Shown piece after piece: positions 26,181 through 33,742 of a DNA stretch of 64,000 nucleotides; position 1 is the stretch's first letter; the number at the start of each line of letters is the position of its first letter. The notes under the pieces are model-generated. The model had not been told where the DNA came from, searched no databases, and worked only from the letters and a program-made list of their open reading frames with translations. This DNA is from JAJZVS01 sp963708095 (GTDB lineage: Bacteria; Pseudomonadota; Alphaproteobacteria; Acetobacterales; Acetobacteraceae): positions 3,906,001 through 3,970,000 of the forward strand of contig OY970182.1 of assembly GCA_963708095.1 (NCBI GenBank). The letters run 5' to 3'. A program made the translations under genes and the position numbers.

Positions 26181-26696
26181 ATGAAGACCCTCACCTTTCT
26201 GCTCAGCACCGGTATCGCCCTGGCTTCTACAGCCGCCCTGGGGGCGCCTCCCTCAACCGGCCAACCCACGGCGCTGGTATTCACCGGCCGCGGCACGCAG
26301 ATCTATAATTGCCGAGATGCCGGCTCCGGATATGCCTGGGTACTCAAAGGGCCGGATGCGCGGCTGTTCAATGCTGCAGGACAGGTGGTAGGGCGGCACT
26401 TCTTCGGGCCACAGTGGGCGGCCAATGACGGCAGCCGTATCAAGGGCCATCTCCTGGTCGCGAGCCCCTCGCCTGAGGTCGGGAAGGACAACGCGCCGTG
26501 GCTGGTTCTGCGCGCGGACGTTGAGAAGGGCAACGGCATTTTCGGTCATGTCCGCATGGTGACGCGGACCGACACGCACGGAGGCGGCATACCTGCCGCA
26601 GCGTGCGGCCCGCAGCAGAAGGGGCAGACCATGAGCGAGGCTTACTCGGCCACGTACACATTCTTTTCCGCGCCGGGCAAGGCCCGAGCCCGGTAA
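26181..26696 (+). CDS. DUF3455 domain-containing secreted protein
   Basis: A 171-residue protein with a cleavable signal peptide (MKTLTFLLSTGIALASTAALGAPP, cut likely after residue 21 or 22) and a DUF3455 domain: FTGRGTQIYNCRDAGSGYAWVLKGPDARLF, HFFGPQWAANDGSRIKG, DNAPWLVLR and a late AACGPQQKGQTMSEAYSATYTFF. It is probably periplasmic or extracellular; family function is unknown. The upstream 250 bases hold no gene; the DNA there is AT-richer just before the start, as expected for a promoter. Confidence 0.85.
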   Translation: MKTLTFLLSTGIALASTAALGAPPSTGQPTALVFTGRGTQIYNCRDAGSGYAWVLKGPDARLFNAAGQVVGRHFFGPQWAANDGSRIKGHLLVASPSPEVGKDNAPWLVLRADVEKGNGIFGHVRMVTRTDTHGGGIPAAACGPQQKGQTMSEAYSATYTFFSAPGKARAR

Positions 26697-26904
26697 CCAG
26701 CCGGGGCGGAACCGAGAGTCCGCTGTCTGTCTGGGTGGCGTCCGTTACCGGTGGCGCGGGCTCTCCCAGCAGCCGTTCTTCGCGTCAGCCATAATGCTGG
26801 TTCGAAATCTGTCGCCTCGCGCCTAACCGGCACATGCGCACCATGGGCGGCGGAAGGGCGGTCACCGCCCGCTGACGATGCAACTGCCAGGTGGAGAAGT
26901 GCCA

Positions 26905-27318
26905 ATGCCAGTGCCGGCGGAAGCGCAAGCGGGGTTCCAGACCAGGCAGGCGGCTGCGGCGCCGGATACCATTGCCCCGGATGGCTCGGAGGTGCGCTTC
27001 CTCTGCACTGGAATGCGCGGCGGCATGGCGCTGTTCACCCTCCCGCCGGGCGCCATTGCCCGCGCCGTCGTCCATCGCACGGTGGAGGAACTGTGGTACG
27101 TCGTCGCCGGCGCCGGCCGGATCTGGCGGCGGCTGAAGGAGCGGGAGGACATCATTGTCCTCCGGCCGGGCACCTCGATCAGCCTGCCGGTTGGTACCTC
27201 GTTTCAGTTCCGGAGCGACGGGGCGGAACCGCTGATGATCGCCGGCGCCACCATGCCGCCCTGGCCCGGCGCCGAGGAAGCGATCCCGGTCGCCGGCATC
27301 TGGGAACCGACCGCGTGA
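26905..27318 (+). CDS. Cupin-domain protein
   Basis: A 137-residue single-cupin protein. The conserved core is PPGAIARAVVHRTVEELWYVVAGAGRIWRR, with a histidine and a glutamate in metal-binding positions, then VLRPGTSISLPVGTSFQFRSDG. The substrate is not predictable. ATG 26905 is preceded by GTGGAGA; an ATG at 26878 in the same frame would add nine residues. It is convergent with the DUF1150 gene; a hairpin overlaps its stop codon. Confidence 0.84.
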   Translation: MPVPAEAQAGFQTRQAAAAPDTIAPDGSEVRFLCTGMRGGMALFTLPPGAIARAVVHRTVEELWYVVAGAGRIWRRLKEREDIIVLRPGTSISLPVGTSFQFRSDGAEPLMIAGATMPPWPGAEEAIPVAGIWEPTA

Positions 27319-27337
27319 CGGTCAGCCGAGACCGTCA
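27316..27337. terminator. Short hairpin between convergent genes
   Basis: A perfect 8-base stem TGACGGTC/GACCGTCA with a 6-base loop starts in the stop codon of the cupin gene and lies between two convergent genes. It has no T-run, so it is at most a weak bidirectional terminator. Confidence 0.35.
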
Positions 27338-27364
27338 GCCGGTTGCTGCCGCCAGGCCGAGGCC

Positions 27365-27619
27365 TCAGTGCACCGTCACCGGTACCATCTCGTGCTGGAC
27401 GATGGCCGCGACCGCAGTCGCCTGGTCAGGTGCCACCGCCATCGGCGTGCCGTCGGCCGCATGGATCGCGAAGCCCGGCGTCCCGTCGACCACCACCGGT
27501 CGCACGTAGGCGATTTGCGACAGGCCGAGGCGCGCGAGCTGACCTTCGCTCAGATGCCGGATATCGACGGCCCCGCCGATCGACGCGGCCTGTTCGCTTT
27601 CATACCGTTCGGTATTCAT
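27365..27619 (-). CDS. DUF1150 family protein
   Basis: An 84-residue protein of the DUF1150 family: DIRHLSEGQLARLGLSQIAYVRPVVVDGTPGFAIHAADGTPMAVAPDQATAVAAIVQHEMVPVTVH. The start at 27619 has GAGGAGAG just upstream. The family often sits directly downstream of a small heat-shock protein gene in alphaproteobacteria, exactly as here (63-base gap). A role with the chaperone or in the stress response is likely but unproven. Confidence 0.88.
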   Translation of the reverse strand: MNTERYESEQAASIGGAVDIRHLSEGQLARLGLSQIAYVRPVVVDGTPGFAIHAADGTPMAVAPDQATAVAAIVQHEMVPVTVH

Positions 27620-27682
27620 ATCGGTCTCTCCTCGGCGGCCCATCGATCGGCACCGCCCTCGTGGGATGTGTGCGCCGGGTCG

Positions 27683-28141
27683 TCAGTCCCGGCTTATGCT
27701 GCCGTCCACCACTTTCGCCGTCCCGTTGCCGGCCGGACGGTTGATCGGGATGGTCTTCACCCGCGTCTCCGGCTGCGGCCGCGCGAGGTCGACGTGCAGC
27801 AGTCCGTTGTCGAGCGATGCGCCGGTCACCTCGATCCCCTCGGCGAGAACGAAGGCCCGCTGGAACTGCCTTGCCGCAATGCCGCGGTGCAGGAACACCC
27901 GGTCCGCACTGTCGTCCGCCTGTCGTCCGCGGATCACCAGTTGGTTGTCTTCCTGCGTGATCTGCAGGTCGCTCATGGTGAACCCCGCCACCGCCAGGGT
28001 GATACGGAGCCCGCCAGGCCCAAGTTGCTCAATGTTGTACGGCGGATAGCCGTCCGACGAGCTCTTGGACGCCCGTTCCAGCATCTGTTCCAGATGGTCG
28101 AAGCCGAGGAACAGCGGTGACGCGAACATTCGCGTGGTCAT
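27683..28141 (-). CDS. Small heat-shock protein (Hsp20/IbpA)
   Basis: A 152-residue alpha-crystallin-type chaperone that holds unfolding proteins in soluble form. The alpha-crystallin domain runs from about residue 35 to 125: YPPYNIEQLGPGGLRITLAVAGF, LQITQEDNQLVIRGRQ, FLHRGIAARQFQRAFVLAEGIEV and ASLDNGLLHVDLAR; the C-terminal anchor has KTIPIN, the usual I-x-I type motif. The start at 28141 has GAGGAGGGGG just upstream. A ROSE-like thermometer overlaps the ribosome site, giving likely heat-induced translation. The DUF1150 gene follows. Confidence 0.94.
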   Translation of the reverse strand: MTTRMFASPLFLGFDHLEQMLERASKSSSDGYPPYNIEQLGPGGLRITLAVAGFTMSDLQITQEDNQLVIRGRQADDSADRVFLHRGIAARQFQRAFVLAEGIEVTGASLDNGLLHVDLARPQPETRVKTIPINRPAGNGTAKVVDGSISRD

Positions 28142-28235
28142 AGCCCCCTCCTCAGAGCGAAGCGCCTGACCGGGACCCACGAAATGGCATCCCGACCGGG
28201 TAAGGATTTGGCGCTCACGCCCGATGTTGCAAGGG
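28142..28235 (-). promoter_or_regulatory. Candidate ROSE-type RNA thermometer of the hsp20 gene
   Basis: On the minus strand the leader ends with TTCGCTCTGAGGAGG, at about 28161 to 28147. It has the ROSE hallmark UYGCU (here UCGCU, 28160-28156) a few bases before the Shine-Dalgarno sequence, able to pair with AGGA and hide it. Upstream are further GC-rich complementary stretches such as CCGGTCGGGA and TCCCGGTC. A CTTGCA near 28225 could be part of a heat-shock sigma promoter. Pairing was judged by eye only. Confidence 0.5.
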
Positions 28236-28249
28236 GGGCGGGGGGCGGC

Positions 28250-28810
28250 TCAGCTTTCCAGTTCGCTGTCCCAGTAGAGGTAGTCGCGCCAACTCTGGTG
28301 CAGGTAATTGGGCGGGAAGGCGCGGCCCTGGTCCTGCAGTTCCCAGGTGGTGGGCTGGCGCGGATGGGCGCGCGGGAACATGGCGCATTCCCGCGGCAGG
28401 CGGGAGCCCTTGCGCAGGTTGCACTCCCCGCAGGCTGTGACGACGTTCTGCCAGGTGGTGCGCCCGCCGCGGGAGCGCGGGATGACGTGGTCGAAGGTCA
28501 GTTCCGTGGCCGCCCGCCGGCCGCCGCAATACTGGCACTGGAACCCGTCGCGCAGAAACACGTTGAACCGGGTGAACGCCGGCCGCCGCGCCGAGGGGAT
28601 GTAGTCCTTCAGCGCGATCACGCTCGGCAGCCGCATGCGCATCGAGGGCGAGCGGACTGTCGTGTCGTATTCGCTGAGTACCGAAACTCGGTCCAGGAAC
28701 ACTGCCTTCACCGCGTCCTGCCAGGCCCAGACCGACAGCGGGAAATACGACAGCGGCCGGAAATCGGCGTTCAGCACCAGCGCCGGGAAATGCTGTCCGC
28801 CGTCAGGCAA
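28250..28810 (-). CDS. HNH endonuclease family protein
   Basis: A 186-residue HNH nuclease with zinc-binding cysteines: C92-x2-C95 (QCQYCGG), the catalytic DHVIPRSRGG (Asp107, His108) and C127-x2-C130 (ACGECN). The N-terminus (LVLNADFRPLSYFPLSVWAWQDAVKAVF) matches a widespread housekeeping-type bacterial HNH family, not restriction or homing nucleases. Its role is unknown, possibly DNA repair. It is upstream of hsp20 on the same strand, 108 bases away. Confidence 0.9.
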   Translation of the reverse strand: MPDGGQHFPALVLNADFRPLSYFPLSVWAWQDAVKAVFLDRVSVLSEYDTTVRSPSMRMRLPSVIALKDYIPSARRPAFTRFNVFLRDGFQCQYCGGRRAATELTFDHVIPRSRGGRTTWQNVVTACGECNLRKGSRLPRECAMFPRAHPRQPTTWELQDQGRAFPPNYLHQSWRDYLYWDSELES

Positions 28811-28974
28811 ACCGCGCCCTCCTGCCTTTTGGACCCATCCGAAAGCGGCGCGCGGACAAAACAGCGGGCGGATGGGCTGCCCGTCGAATCGGTGACGCCG
28901 CCGAGGTCCCTCGGCGCGCTTATCGCAAGCCGGGGCCGGCGACGCAAGCCAGGGCCGGCGCTGTCACCCGAAGG

Positions 28975-29640
28975 TCATCCGAGGGCCGGCGCGGTAAAGA
29001 CGCGCTGGAGGAACAGGCCGCCCATCGACAGCCCGGTCGGATCGATGCCGTGGCCGAGCCGGGGCACGAACGTCGCCTCGACCGGCACCCCGAGCTGACG
29101 CAGCGTCGCCTCGGCATCACGGGAGCGGGCGACCGGCACCACCTCGTCCTCCTCGCCATGCACCAGCAAGACGGGCGGGCGGTGGGTGAGCTCCGTGGCC
29201 AGCCGGTCGGCGCCGATCAGGGCGCCGGAGAAGGCCAGGATCCCGCGCGGCGCGACGGGCCGGCGCAGCCCGGCGAACAGCACCATCATCGCCCCCTGGC
29301 TGAACCCCATCAGCGCGCAGGCGTCGGCGGCCAGGCCGAGGCGCGCCAGTTCGGCATCGATGAAGCGGTCGAGATAGGGGGCGGCGCGGCGCACCCCTGC
29401 CTCCGTCACCGAAGGCGTGCGGTCGGTCACGCTCCACCATTGCCGGCCGAAGCCGGAATCGTGCGCGAACGGCGCATCGGGGGCGGCGAAGGCGGCATGT
29501 GGTACCGCCGGGCCCCAGGCGGCGGCGAGGTCGATCAGGTCGCCGCCGTCGGCGCCCAGCCCGTGGCAGAGCACCACCAACTGCCGGGCCGCCCCGCCCG
29601 CCGCCGGGGCCTTCCGCGGCCCGTCGATCCCGTCTGCCAT
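28975..29640 (-). CDS. Alpha/beta-hydrolase (phospholipase/carboxylesterase family)
   Basis: A 221-residue serine hydrolase of the carboxylesterase/YpfH type. It has LVVLCHGLGADGGDLIDLA with the oxyanion HG, the nucleophile elbow GFSQGA, the Asp in LLVHGEEDEVVP and the His in PRLGHGID, completing the Ser-Asp-His triad. GAAGGAGC lies just upstream of ATG 29640, deciding the start against a longer frame. It is divergent from gluQ with 54 bases between them, so both promoters overlap that gap. Confidence 0.91.
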   Translation of the reverse strand: MADGIDGPRKAPAAGGAARQLVVLCHGLGADGGDLIDLAAAWGPAVPHAAFAAPDAPFAHDSGFGRQWWSVTDRTPSVTEAGVRRAAPYLDRFIDAELARLGLAADACALMGFSQGAMMVLFAGLRRPVAPRGILAFSGALIGADRLATELTHRPPVLLVHGEEDEVVPVARSRDAEATLRQLGVPVEATFVPRLGHGIDPTGLSMGGLFLQRVFTAPALG

Positions 29641-29694
29641 CGCGTGCTCCTTCGCCTCTTGTGCGCAAGCCCGGGTAGCCACATCCCTGGGGCG

Positions 29695-30558
29695 ATGTCC
29701 ATCGTCACGCGTTTCGCGCCCAGCCCCACCGGGTATCTGCACCTCGGCCACGCCTTCGCAGCATTGACCGCCTGGGGCCGAGCGCGTGCGGCGGGCGGGC
29801 GGTTCCTGCTGCGGATCGAGGATATCGACCCCGCCCGCTGCCGCCCGGAATTCGCGGCGGCGATCCTGGAGGACCTCGCCTGGCTCAAAATCGACTGGGA
29901 CGGGCCGGTGCGGGTGCAATCGGCGCATCTGCCGGACTACCGCGCCGCGCTGAATACGCTGGCCGCCCGCGGGCTGCTGTATCCCTGCTTCTGCACCCGG
30001 GCCGCGATCGCCCACGAGGTGGCTGGTGCCGCAGCGGCCCCGCAGGGGCCGGACGGCGCGCCCCTCTATCCCGGCACCTGCCGCGCCCTATCGCCGGCCG
30101 AGCGGGCCGGGCGAATCGCGGCGGGCGCGCCCTATGCGCTGCGGCTGGACATGGCGCGAGCGGTCGCCGAGGTCGGCGGGCCGCTACAGTTTCACGAGAG
30201 CGACGAGGGGCAGGTGGCCTGCCGCCCGGAACGGTTTGGCGACGTCGTGCTGGGCCGCAAGGACACTCCCGCCAGCTACCACTTGTGCGTGACCCACGAC
30301 GACGCGGCGCAGGGCGTCACCCTGGTCACCCGCGGGGAGGATTTGCGGCCGGCCACCGACTTGCACCGGCTGCTGCAGGCGCTGCTCGGCTGGCCGGAGC
30401 CGGCCTATGCGCACCATCGGCTGGTGCGGGATGCGGCCGGGCGGCGGCTCGCCAAGCGCAACGGGGACGCGAGCCTGCGGGCGCTGCGGGCGGCGGGCAC
30501 CACACCCGCGCAGGTGCGCGCGCTCGCCGGCTGGGACGGATCCGACCGCTTCACGTGA
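29695..30558 (+). CDS. gluQ: Glutamyl-Q tRNA(Asp) synthetase
   Basis: A shortened glutamyl-tRNA synthetase paralogue that glutamylates queuosine in the anticodon of tRNA-Asp. At 287 residues it lacks the anticodon-binding half of GltX. Visible are RFAPSPTGYLHLGHAF (HIGH region), LRIEDIDPAR, the zinc site YPCFCTRAA and YPGTCR, and RRLAKRNGDASLRAL in place of KMSKS. The start at 29695 gives the standard N-terminus. It ends 37 bases before the stop of the convergent glycosyltransferase gene. Confidence 0.94.
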   Translation: MSIVTRFAPSPTGYLHLGHAFAALTAWGRARAAGGRFLLRIEDIDPARCRPEFAAAILEDLAWLKIDWDGPVRVQSAHLPDYRAALNTLAARGLLYPCFCTRAAIAHEVAGAAAAPQGPDGAPLYPGTCRALSPAERAGRIAAGAPYALRLDMARAVAEVGGPLQFHESDEGQVACRPERFGDVVLGRKDTPASYHLCVTHDDAAQGVTLVTRGEDLRPATDLHRLLQALLGWPEPAYAHHRLVRDAAGRRLAKRNGDASLRALRAAGTTPAQVRALAGWDGSDRFT

Positions 30559-30564
30559 AGCATT

Positions 30565-30604
30565 GTTCGATATCGAACGATTAACCTTTAAACGATTAAC
30601 CTTT
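30565..30604. repeat. Palindrome and tandem direct repeat between convergent genes
   Basis: A perfect 14-base palindrome GTTCGATATCGAAC (30565-30578) is followed by two direct copies of ACGATTAACCTTT (30577-30589 and 30592-30604). It is a small AT-rich island in GC-rich DNA, and the second copy contains the stop codon of the minus-strand glycosyltransferase gene. It may be a bidirectional transcription end or a protein-binding site. Confidence 0.5.
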
Positions 30605-31741
30605 TCGGGCGGCGATGTCGGCCGCCGCCCATTCCGCCACCCGGACCGCATTGTCGTGCCAGGTGAAGCGGCGGGCAAGCAGGTCGGCGCGCGCTGCCCG
30701 CCCGAGCCGCTGCCGCAACGCGGCATCCGTGGTCAGGCTGGCGACCGCCTGCCACATCGCCCCCGGCGCCTGGGGATCGAACAGCAGCGCCGTCTCCCCA
30801 TGGACCAGGATCTCGCGGATGTTCGGCTGGTCGGGCGCCACGATGGCGAGGCCGGCGGCCATGTATTCGAAAATCTTCAGCGGCGAGGCGTAGGACACGA
30901 CGCTCGGCTGCAAGGCGATGTCAAACCCGGCGAGCAGGCCGGGCACGTCCTGCCGCGCCGCAAGGCCGGTGAAGCGGACCCGGTCGGCGATGCCGAGGGT
31001 CTGCGCCAGGCGTTCGAGCTCCGGCCGTGCCGGGCCTTCCCCCACCACCACGAAGCGGAGCGCGCTGCCGGCGCGGTCTTCCGCCATCGCGCGGAGCACG
31101 GAATCGAGCCCGTGCCAGGCGCGGACGAAGCCGATGAAGCCGAGGACGGCACCCGGCGGCGCCTGTGCGCTGTCGGGGCGGGGGTGGAATTCTTCCGGGT
31201 CGGTGCCGTTCTGCACCACCTCGATCCGCCCGGCGGGGGCGCCTTGCGCGGCGATCAGGTCGCGCAACGGTCCGGTGACGCAATAGATGCGATCGGCGTG
31301 GCGCCAGACGAAACGTTCCAGCATCCGGGCGATCCGTTCCAGGTGCAACAGGCCGGTGCGGCGGCGTTCGTCGGCGAGCGGGGAGTTGACCTCCATCTGG
31401 ATCGGCAGGCCCCGGCTGCGGGCGAGCAGTGTGCCGGCGACGAAGAACAGGTTGTAGCGCTCGTAGATGATGTCCGGGCGGAACGCGGCGGCAGCGCGGC
31501 GCAGGCGCAGATAGGCCGGGAGGTTGTAGGCAAGCTCGGCCAGTTCGCCGAGGCTTTTGGGCAGCAGGCGGCGGGCGTGCGCGGCGAGCCGGTTCTCGCC
31601 CCCGAACGCGGCCTGGTCGTACATGCCGGGGCCGACGACGTGCACCTCGTGCCCCAGCGCGCGCAAGGCGGCGACCAGGGCTTCGATGTGGACGCTTTGG
31701 CCGTCGCGGGACTGGACGCGGTGGCTGTAGAGGATGCGCAT
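30596..31741 (-). CDS. Glycosyltransferase family 4
   Basis: A 381-residue GT-B glycosyltransferase: N-terminal RILYSHRVQSRDGQSVHIEALVAALRALGHEV, the mid-protein donor domain LGFIGFVRAWHGLDSVLRAM, FVVVGEGPARPELE, and the C-terminal SYASPLKIFEYMAAGLAIVAPD with the sugar-nucleotide glutamates. It resembles WbuB/WcaI-like enzymes for surface polysaccharides. The start at 31741 gives the normal N-terminus; the longer frame adds proline-rich residues without homology. No other polysaccharide gene is adjacent. Confidence 0.9.
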   Translation of the reverse strand: MRILYSHRVQSRDGQSVHIEALVAALRALGHEVHVVGPGMYDQAAFGGENRLAAHARRLLPKSLGELAELAYNLPAYLRLRRAAAAFRPDIIYERYNLFFVAGTLLARSRGLPIQMEVNSPLADERRRTGLLHLERIARMLERFVWRHADRIYCVTGPLRDLIAAQGAPAGRIEVVQNGTDPEEFHPRPDSAQAPPGAVLGFIGFVRAWHGLDSVLRAMAEDRAGSALRFVVVGEGPARPELERLAQTLGIADRVRFTGLAARQDVPGLLAGFDIALQPSVVSYASPLKIFEYMAAGLAIVAPDQPNIREILVHGETALLFDPQAPGAMWQAVASLTTDAALRQRLGRAARADLLARRFTWHDNAVRVAEWAAADIAARKG

Positions 31742-32181
31742 GGGGCGGGCGGGGCCTTGGCGGTTGGGGCGGGCTTGGGGGGTGGACGCGGGTTGTTGGG
31801 CCGCCGTGGGTGGCGGGATGACGCGATCGATCCCGCCGGCGTGGGCGCTGGGTGCCATGCGGGGGCGGTCTCCGTGCGGGGGGACGAGGGTGCGCGGCGG
31901 TATCATCGGGCAGGCGGGCGGGGCGGGCAACCGGGGGGCGGCGAGAAGGAAGCCCGGGGTGGGCCGCTTGGCACCGCGCGCCGCGGAGCCGCTTCGCCCT
32001 CAGTCCCGATGAGCCGGAAGGGGCTCGGCGGTGAGGTTCTCGGTCCGTCTCAGACCTATCGAGTGCGGATCGCGACCGGTGAGGAACCGCACGACCGGGC
32101 GGGCGCGTCACGCGGAATTTGACGGCCGAGCTGCCAAAAGAGATAATGAAATGGCACAGAGAAGCGGTCGGGCGGCAAGCC
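31742..32181. other. Intergenic stretch bordering the AT-richer patch
   Basis: About 440 bases without a credible gene. The left half is extremely G-rich on the plus strand (shadow frames only). The right half, near 32100-32180, passes into more balanced composition at the border of the phage-like patch. No tRNA, attachment repeat or terminator was recognised. Confidence 0.45.
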
Positions 32182-32652
32182 CTAAAACGGGATTTCGTCG
32201 TCCGGGTCGCCCCCCTTCGGCGCGTCCCAAGTCGGGGCGCCTCCGCCGCCACCGCGAGGGCGCCTCTCTACGGGAGGGTATAGGCTCCAGTCGTCCGAGT
32301 GGCCGGTCCCACTCCGGTAGGTTTGGCCTAAGGTATCAATTCGACCATGATCTTCATCTGCAAAAGAAAAAGATACAGCCCGATCATCAAAGCGGACATT
32401 AATAACGAGTGGGTGTAGGGCTAGTATATCTCTTGCTAATACCCTTAAATCTCTCTCATCAGAAAATCTAGACTTCAGCTTCCTTAGTAAATCGGGGACG
32501 GTATCTCGCAGTTGAAGAGATACATCTAGAAGACGACGGACGGCCTCAACCTCAGATGAAATCCCGTTGTCAGCTTGATAGGCGCGAATGCGCTCAAGCT
32601 GTTCGGTCGGAAGGACGTACACGCGCCTTTCTGTGGTTTCCTTGTCAGCCAT
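32182..32652 (-). CDS. Unknown protein with ribbon-helix-helix-like N-terminus and SSB-type acidic tip
   Basis: A 156-residue protein not recognised as a named family. Residues 9-47 (RRVYVLPTEQLERIRAYQ, then EVEAVRRLLDVSL) look like a strand plus two helices, as in ribbon-helix-helix DNA-binding proteins. A helical middle follows, then a beta-like VINVRFDDRAVSFSFADED. A disordered Arg/Pro/Gly linker (about 119-148) ends in DPDDEIPF at the exact C-terminus, as in single-stranded DNA-binding protein tails that dock repair enzymes. It lacks an OB fold. ATG 32652 has GAGGAG upstream; ATG 32715 is an alternative. Codon use is AT-richer than neighbours, suggesting transfer. Confidence 0.7.
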   Translation of the reverse strand: MADKETTERRVYVLPTEQLERIRAYQADNGISSEVEAVRRLLDVSLQLRDTVPDLLRKLKSRFSDERDLRVLARDILALHPLVINVRFDDRAVSFSFADEDHGRIDTLGQTYRSGTGHSDDWSLYPPVERRPRGGGGGAPTWDAPKGGDPDDEIPF

Positions 32653-32827
32653 GCTGCCCTTTCTCCTCGCTACTCTCGCGACGTTGGCGGGATTATTCGA
32701 CAAATCCGTTGACATCGAAGGGCCGTCGATCCACGATTGTGGCCGTCGGAAGGCTTTGGTATATGACAGGGAGTCGCACATTGCAATGCACATTCGGCCT
32801 CACAGAACCGGTAGCTGAAGGAGACGC
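32653..32827. promoter_or_regulatory. Divergent control region with possible operator
   Basis: This 175-base gap separates two outward-facing genes. It contains a 10-base palindrome CATTGCAATG (32779-32788), embedded between two copies of GCACATT (32777-32783 and 32788-32794), and a small CCAC/GTGG inverted repeat around 32731-32742. Such spacing would suit an operator for a ribbon-helix-helix regulator, possibly the adjacent minus-strand protein. No clear -35/-10 pair was assigned. Confidence 0.35.
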
Positions 32828-32998
32828 ATGATGAAGGTCGCCAACGACGGCTACCGCCGCCGGCAGGCCGAAGATCAAGCCAGGGTGGTTGTCTTGATGC
32901 CGTGGGCGAAGCCAACGCTATCGACGCCTGGGACAGACCGGCCGAGGCCATTCGAGCCGGTCGCATGCCATTCGATTGCTGCTGAAAAAGGGGCTTGA
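32828..32998 (+). CDS. Small hypothetical protein
   Basis: A 56-residue open frame starting MMKVANDGYRRRQAEDQARV and ending in SIAAEKGA. It is supported mainly by AAGGAGA six bases before the ATG and by its place upstream of the antirepressor gene in the same direction. It has no recognisable domain. A chance frame cannot be excluded, but the ribosome site is among the best in the window. Confidence 0.4.
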   Translation: MMKVANDGYRRRQAEDQARVVVLMPWAKPTLSTPGTDRPRPFEPVACHSIAAEKGA

Positions 32999-33136
32999 GG
33001 CCCCAACAACCGGTCCCGCCAACTCGGCGGGCTGACTGCCGGCGGCGGGGTCGGTTTCCGAGGCCATCCCCCGCCACCGGCAGGACGACGCCGTGCCTAC
33101 AACGCCTCCATCAACAATCGCAAAAAGGAGCGATAG

Positions 33137-33742
33137 ATGACTGCCGACGATATGGACCATGCCGTGCCGCCGGGCAAGCCGGACGCCGGGGAACTCGCCG
33201 CAGCGAAGATTGTTGCGGTAAATTTCCACCATGACACGCTGTTTGCCGTCGAACGCGGAGACGGTGTGCATGTGGCGATCAAAACGATCTGCGATGCGGT
33301 CGGCATTGGCTGGGACAAACAGCTTGACCGGCTCAAGAGAGACTCAATTCTGGCTGAAGGTGTGACCGTCTTGGTCATACCTTCCTTAGGCGGAATGCAG
33401 GAAACGACATGCCTTCGCCTCGATTTGGTGCATGGTTGGCTGTTCACTATCGATGGGAGCCGCGTGAAGGACGAAGAAACTCGTCGAAAGCTGGTGACGT
33501 ACAAACGGGAATGTTACGCCGTACTTTTCCAGCATTTCTATGGGCGCCGCTTCGAGGCGGTGGACGAGACGCCGGAGTCGGAGGCGCCCAAGGTGCGCAT
33601 GGTGACAGAGGCGCGGCACACATTTGGCGTCCCGGCTGCGGCGCAACTTTGGCTTGAGCTTAGGCTGCCGGTCGTTCCGGCAATGCTTCATACGTCGGGG
33701 CCGCGGGATCTTTTCGAGTTCTCCCACGCCAAAGCCGCATAG
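33137..33742 (+). CDS. Phage antirepressor N-terminal domain protein
   Basis: A 201-residue protein with a P22 antirepressor N-terminal domain: VAVNFHHDTLFAVERGDGVHVAIKTICDAVGIGWDKQLDRLKRDSIL, followed by LVIPSLGGMQETTCLRLDLVHGWLFTID and RRKLVTYKRECYAVLFQHFYG. In phages this domain inactivates the lysogeny repressor. The C-terminal part (residues ~150-201) matches nothing known to me. AAGGAG lies upstream of ATG 33137. It is an orphan without other prophage genes. Confidence 0.85.
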   Translation: MTADDMDHAVPPGKPDAGELAAAKIVAVNFHHDTLFAVERGDGVHVAIKTICDAVGIGWDKQLDRLKRDSILAEGVTVLVIPSLGGMQETTCLRLDLVHGWLFTIDGSRVKDEETRRKLVTYKRECYAVLFQHFYGRRFEAVDETPESEAPKVRMVTEARHTFGVPAAAQLWLELRLPVVPAMLHTSGPRDLFEFSHAKAA

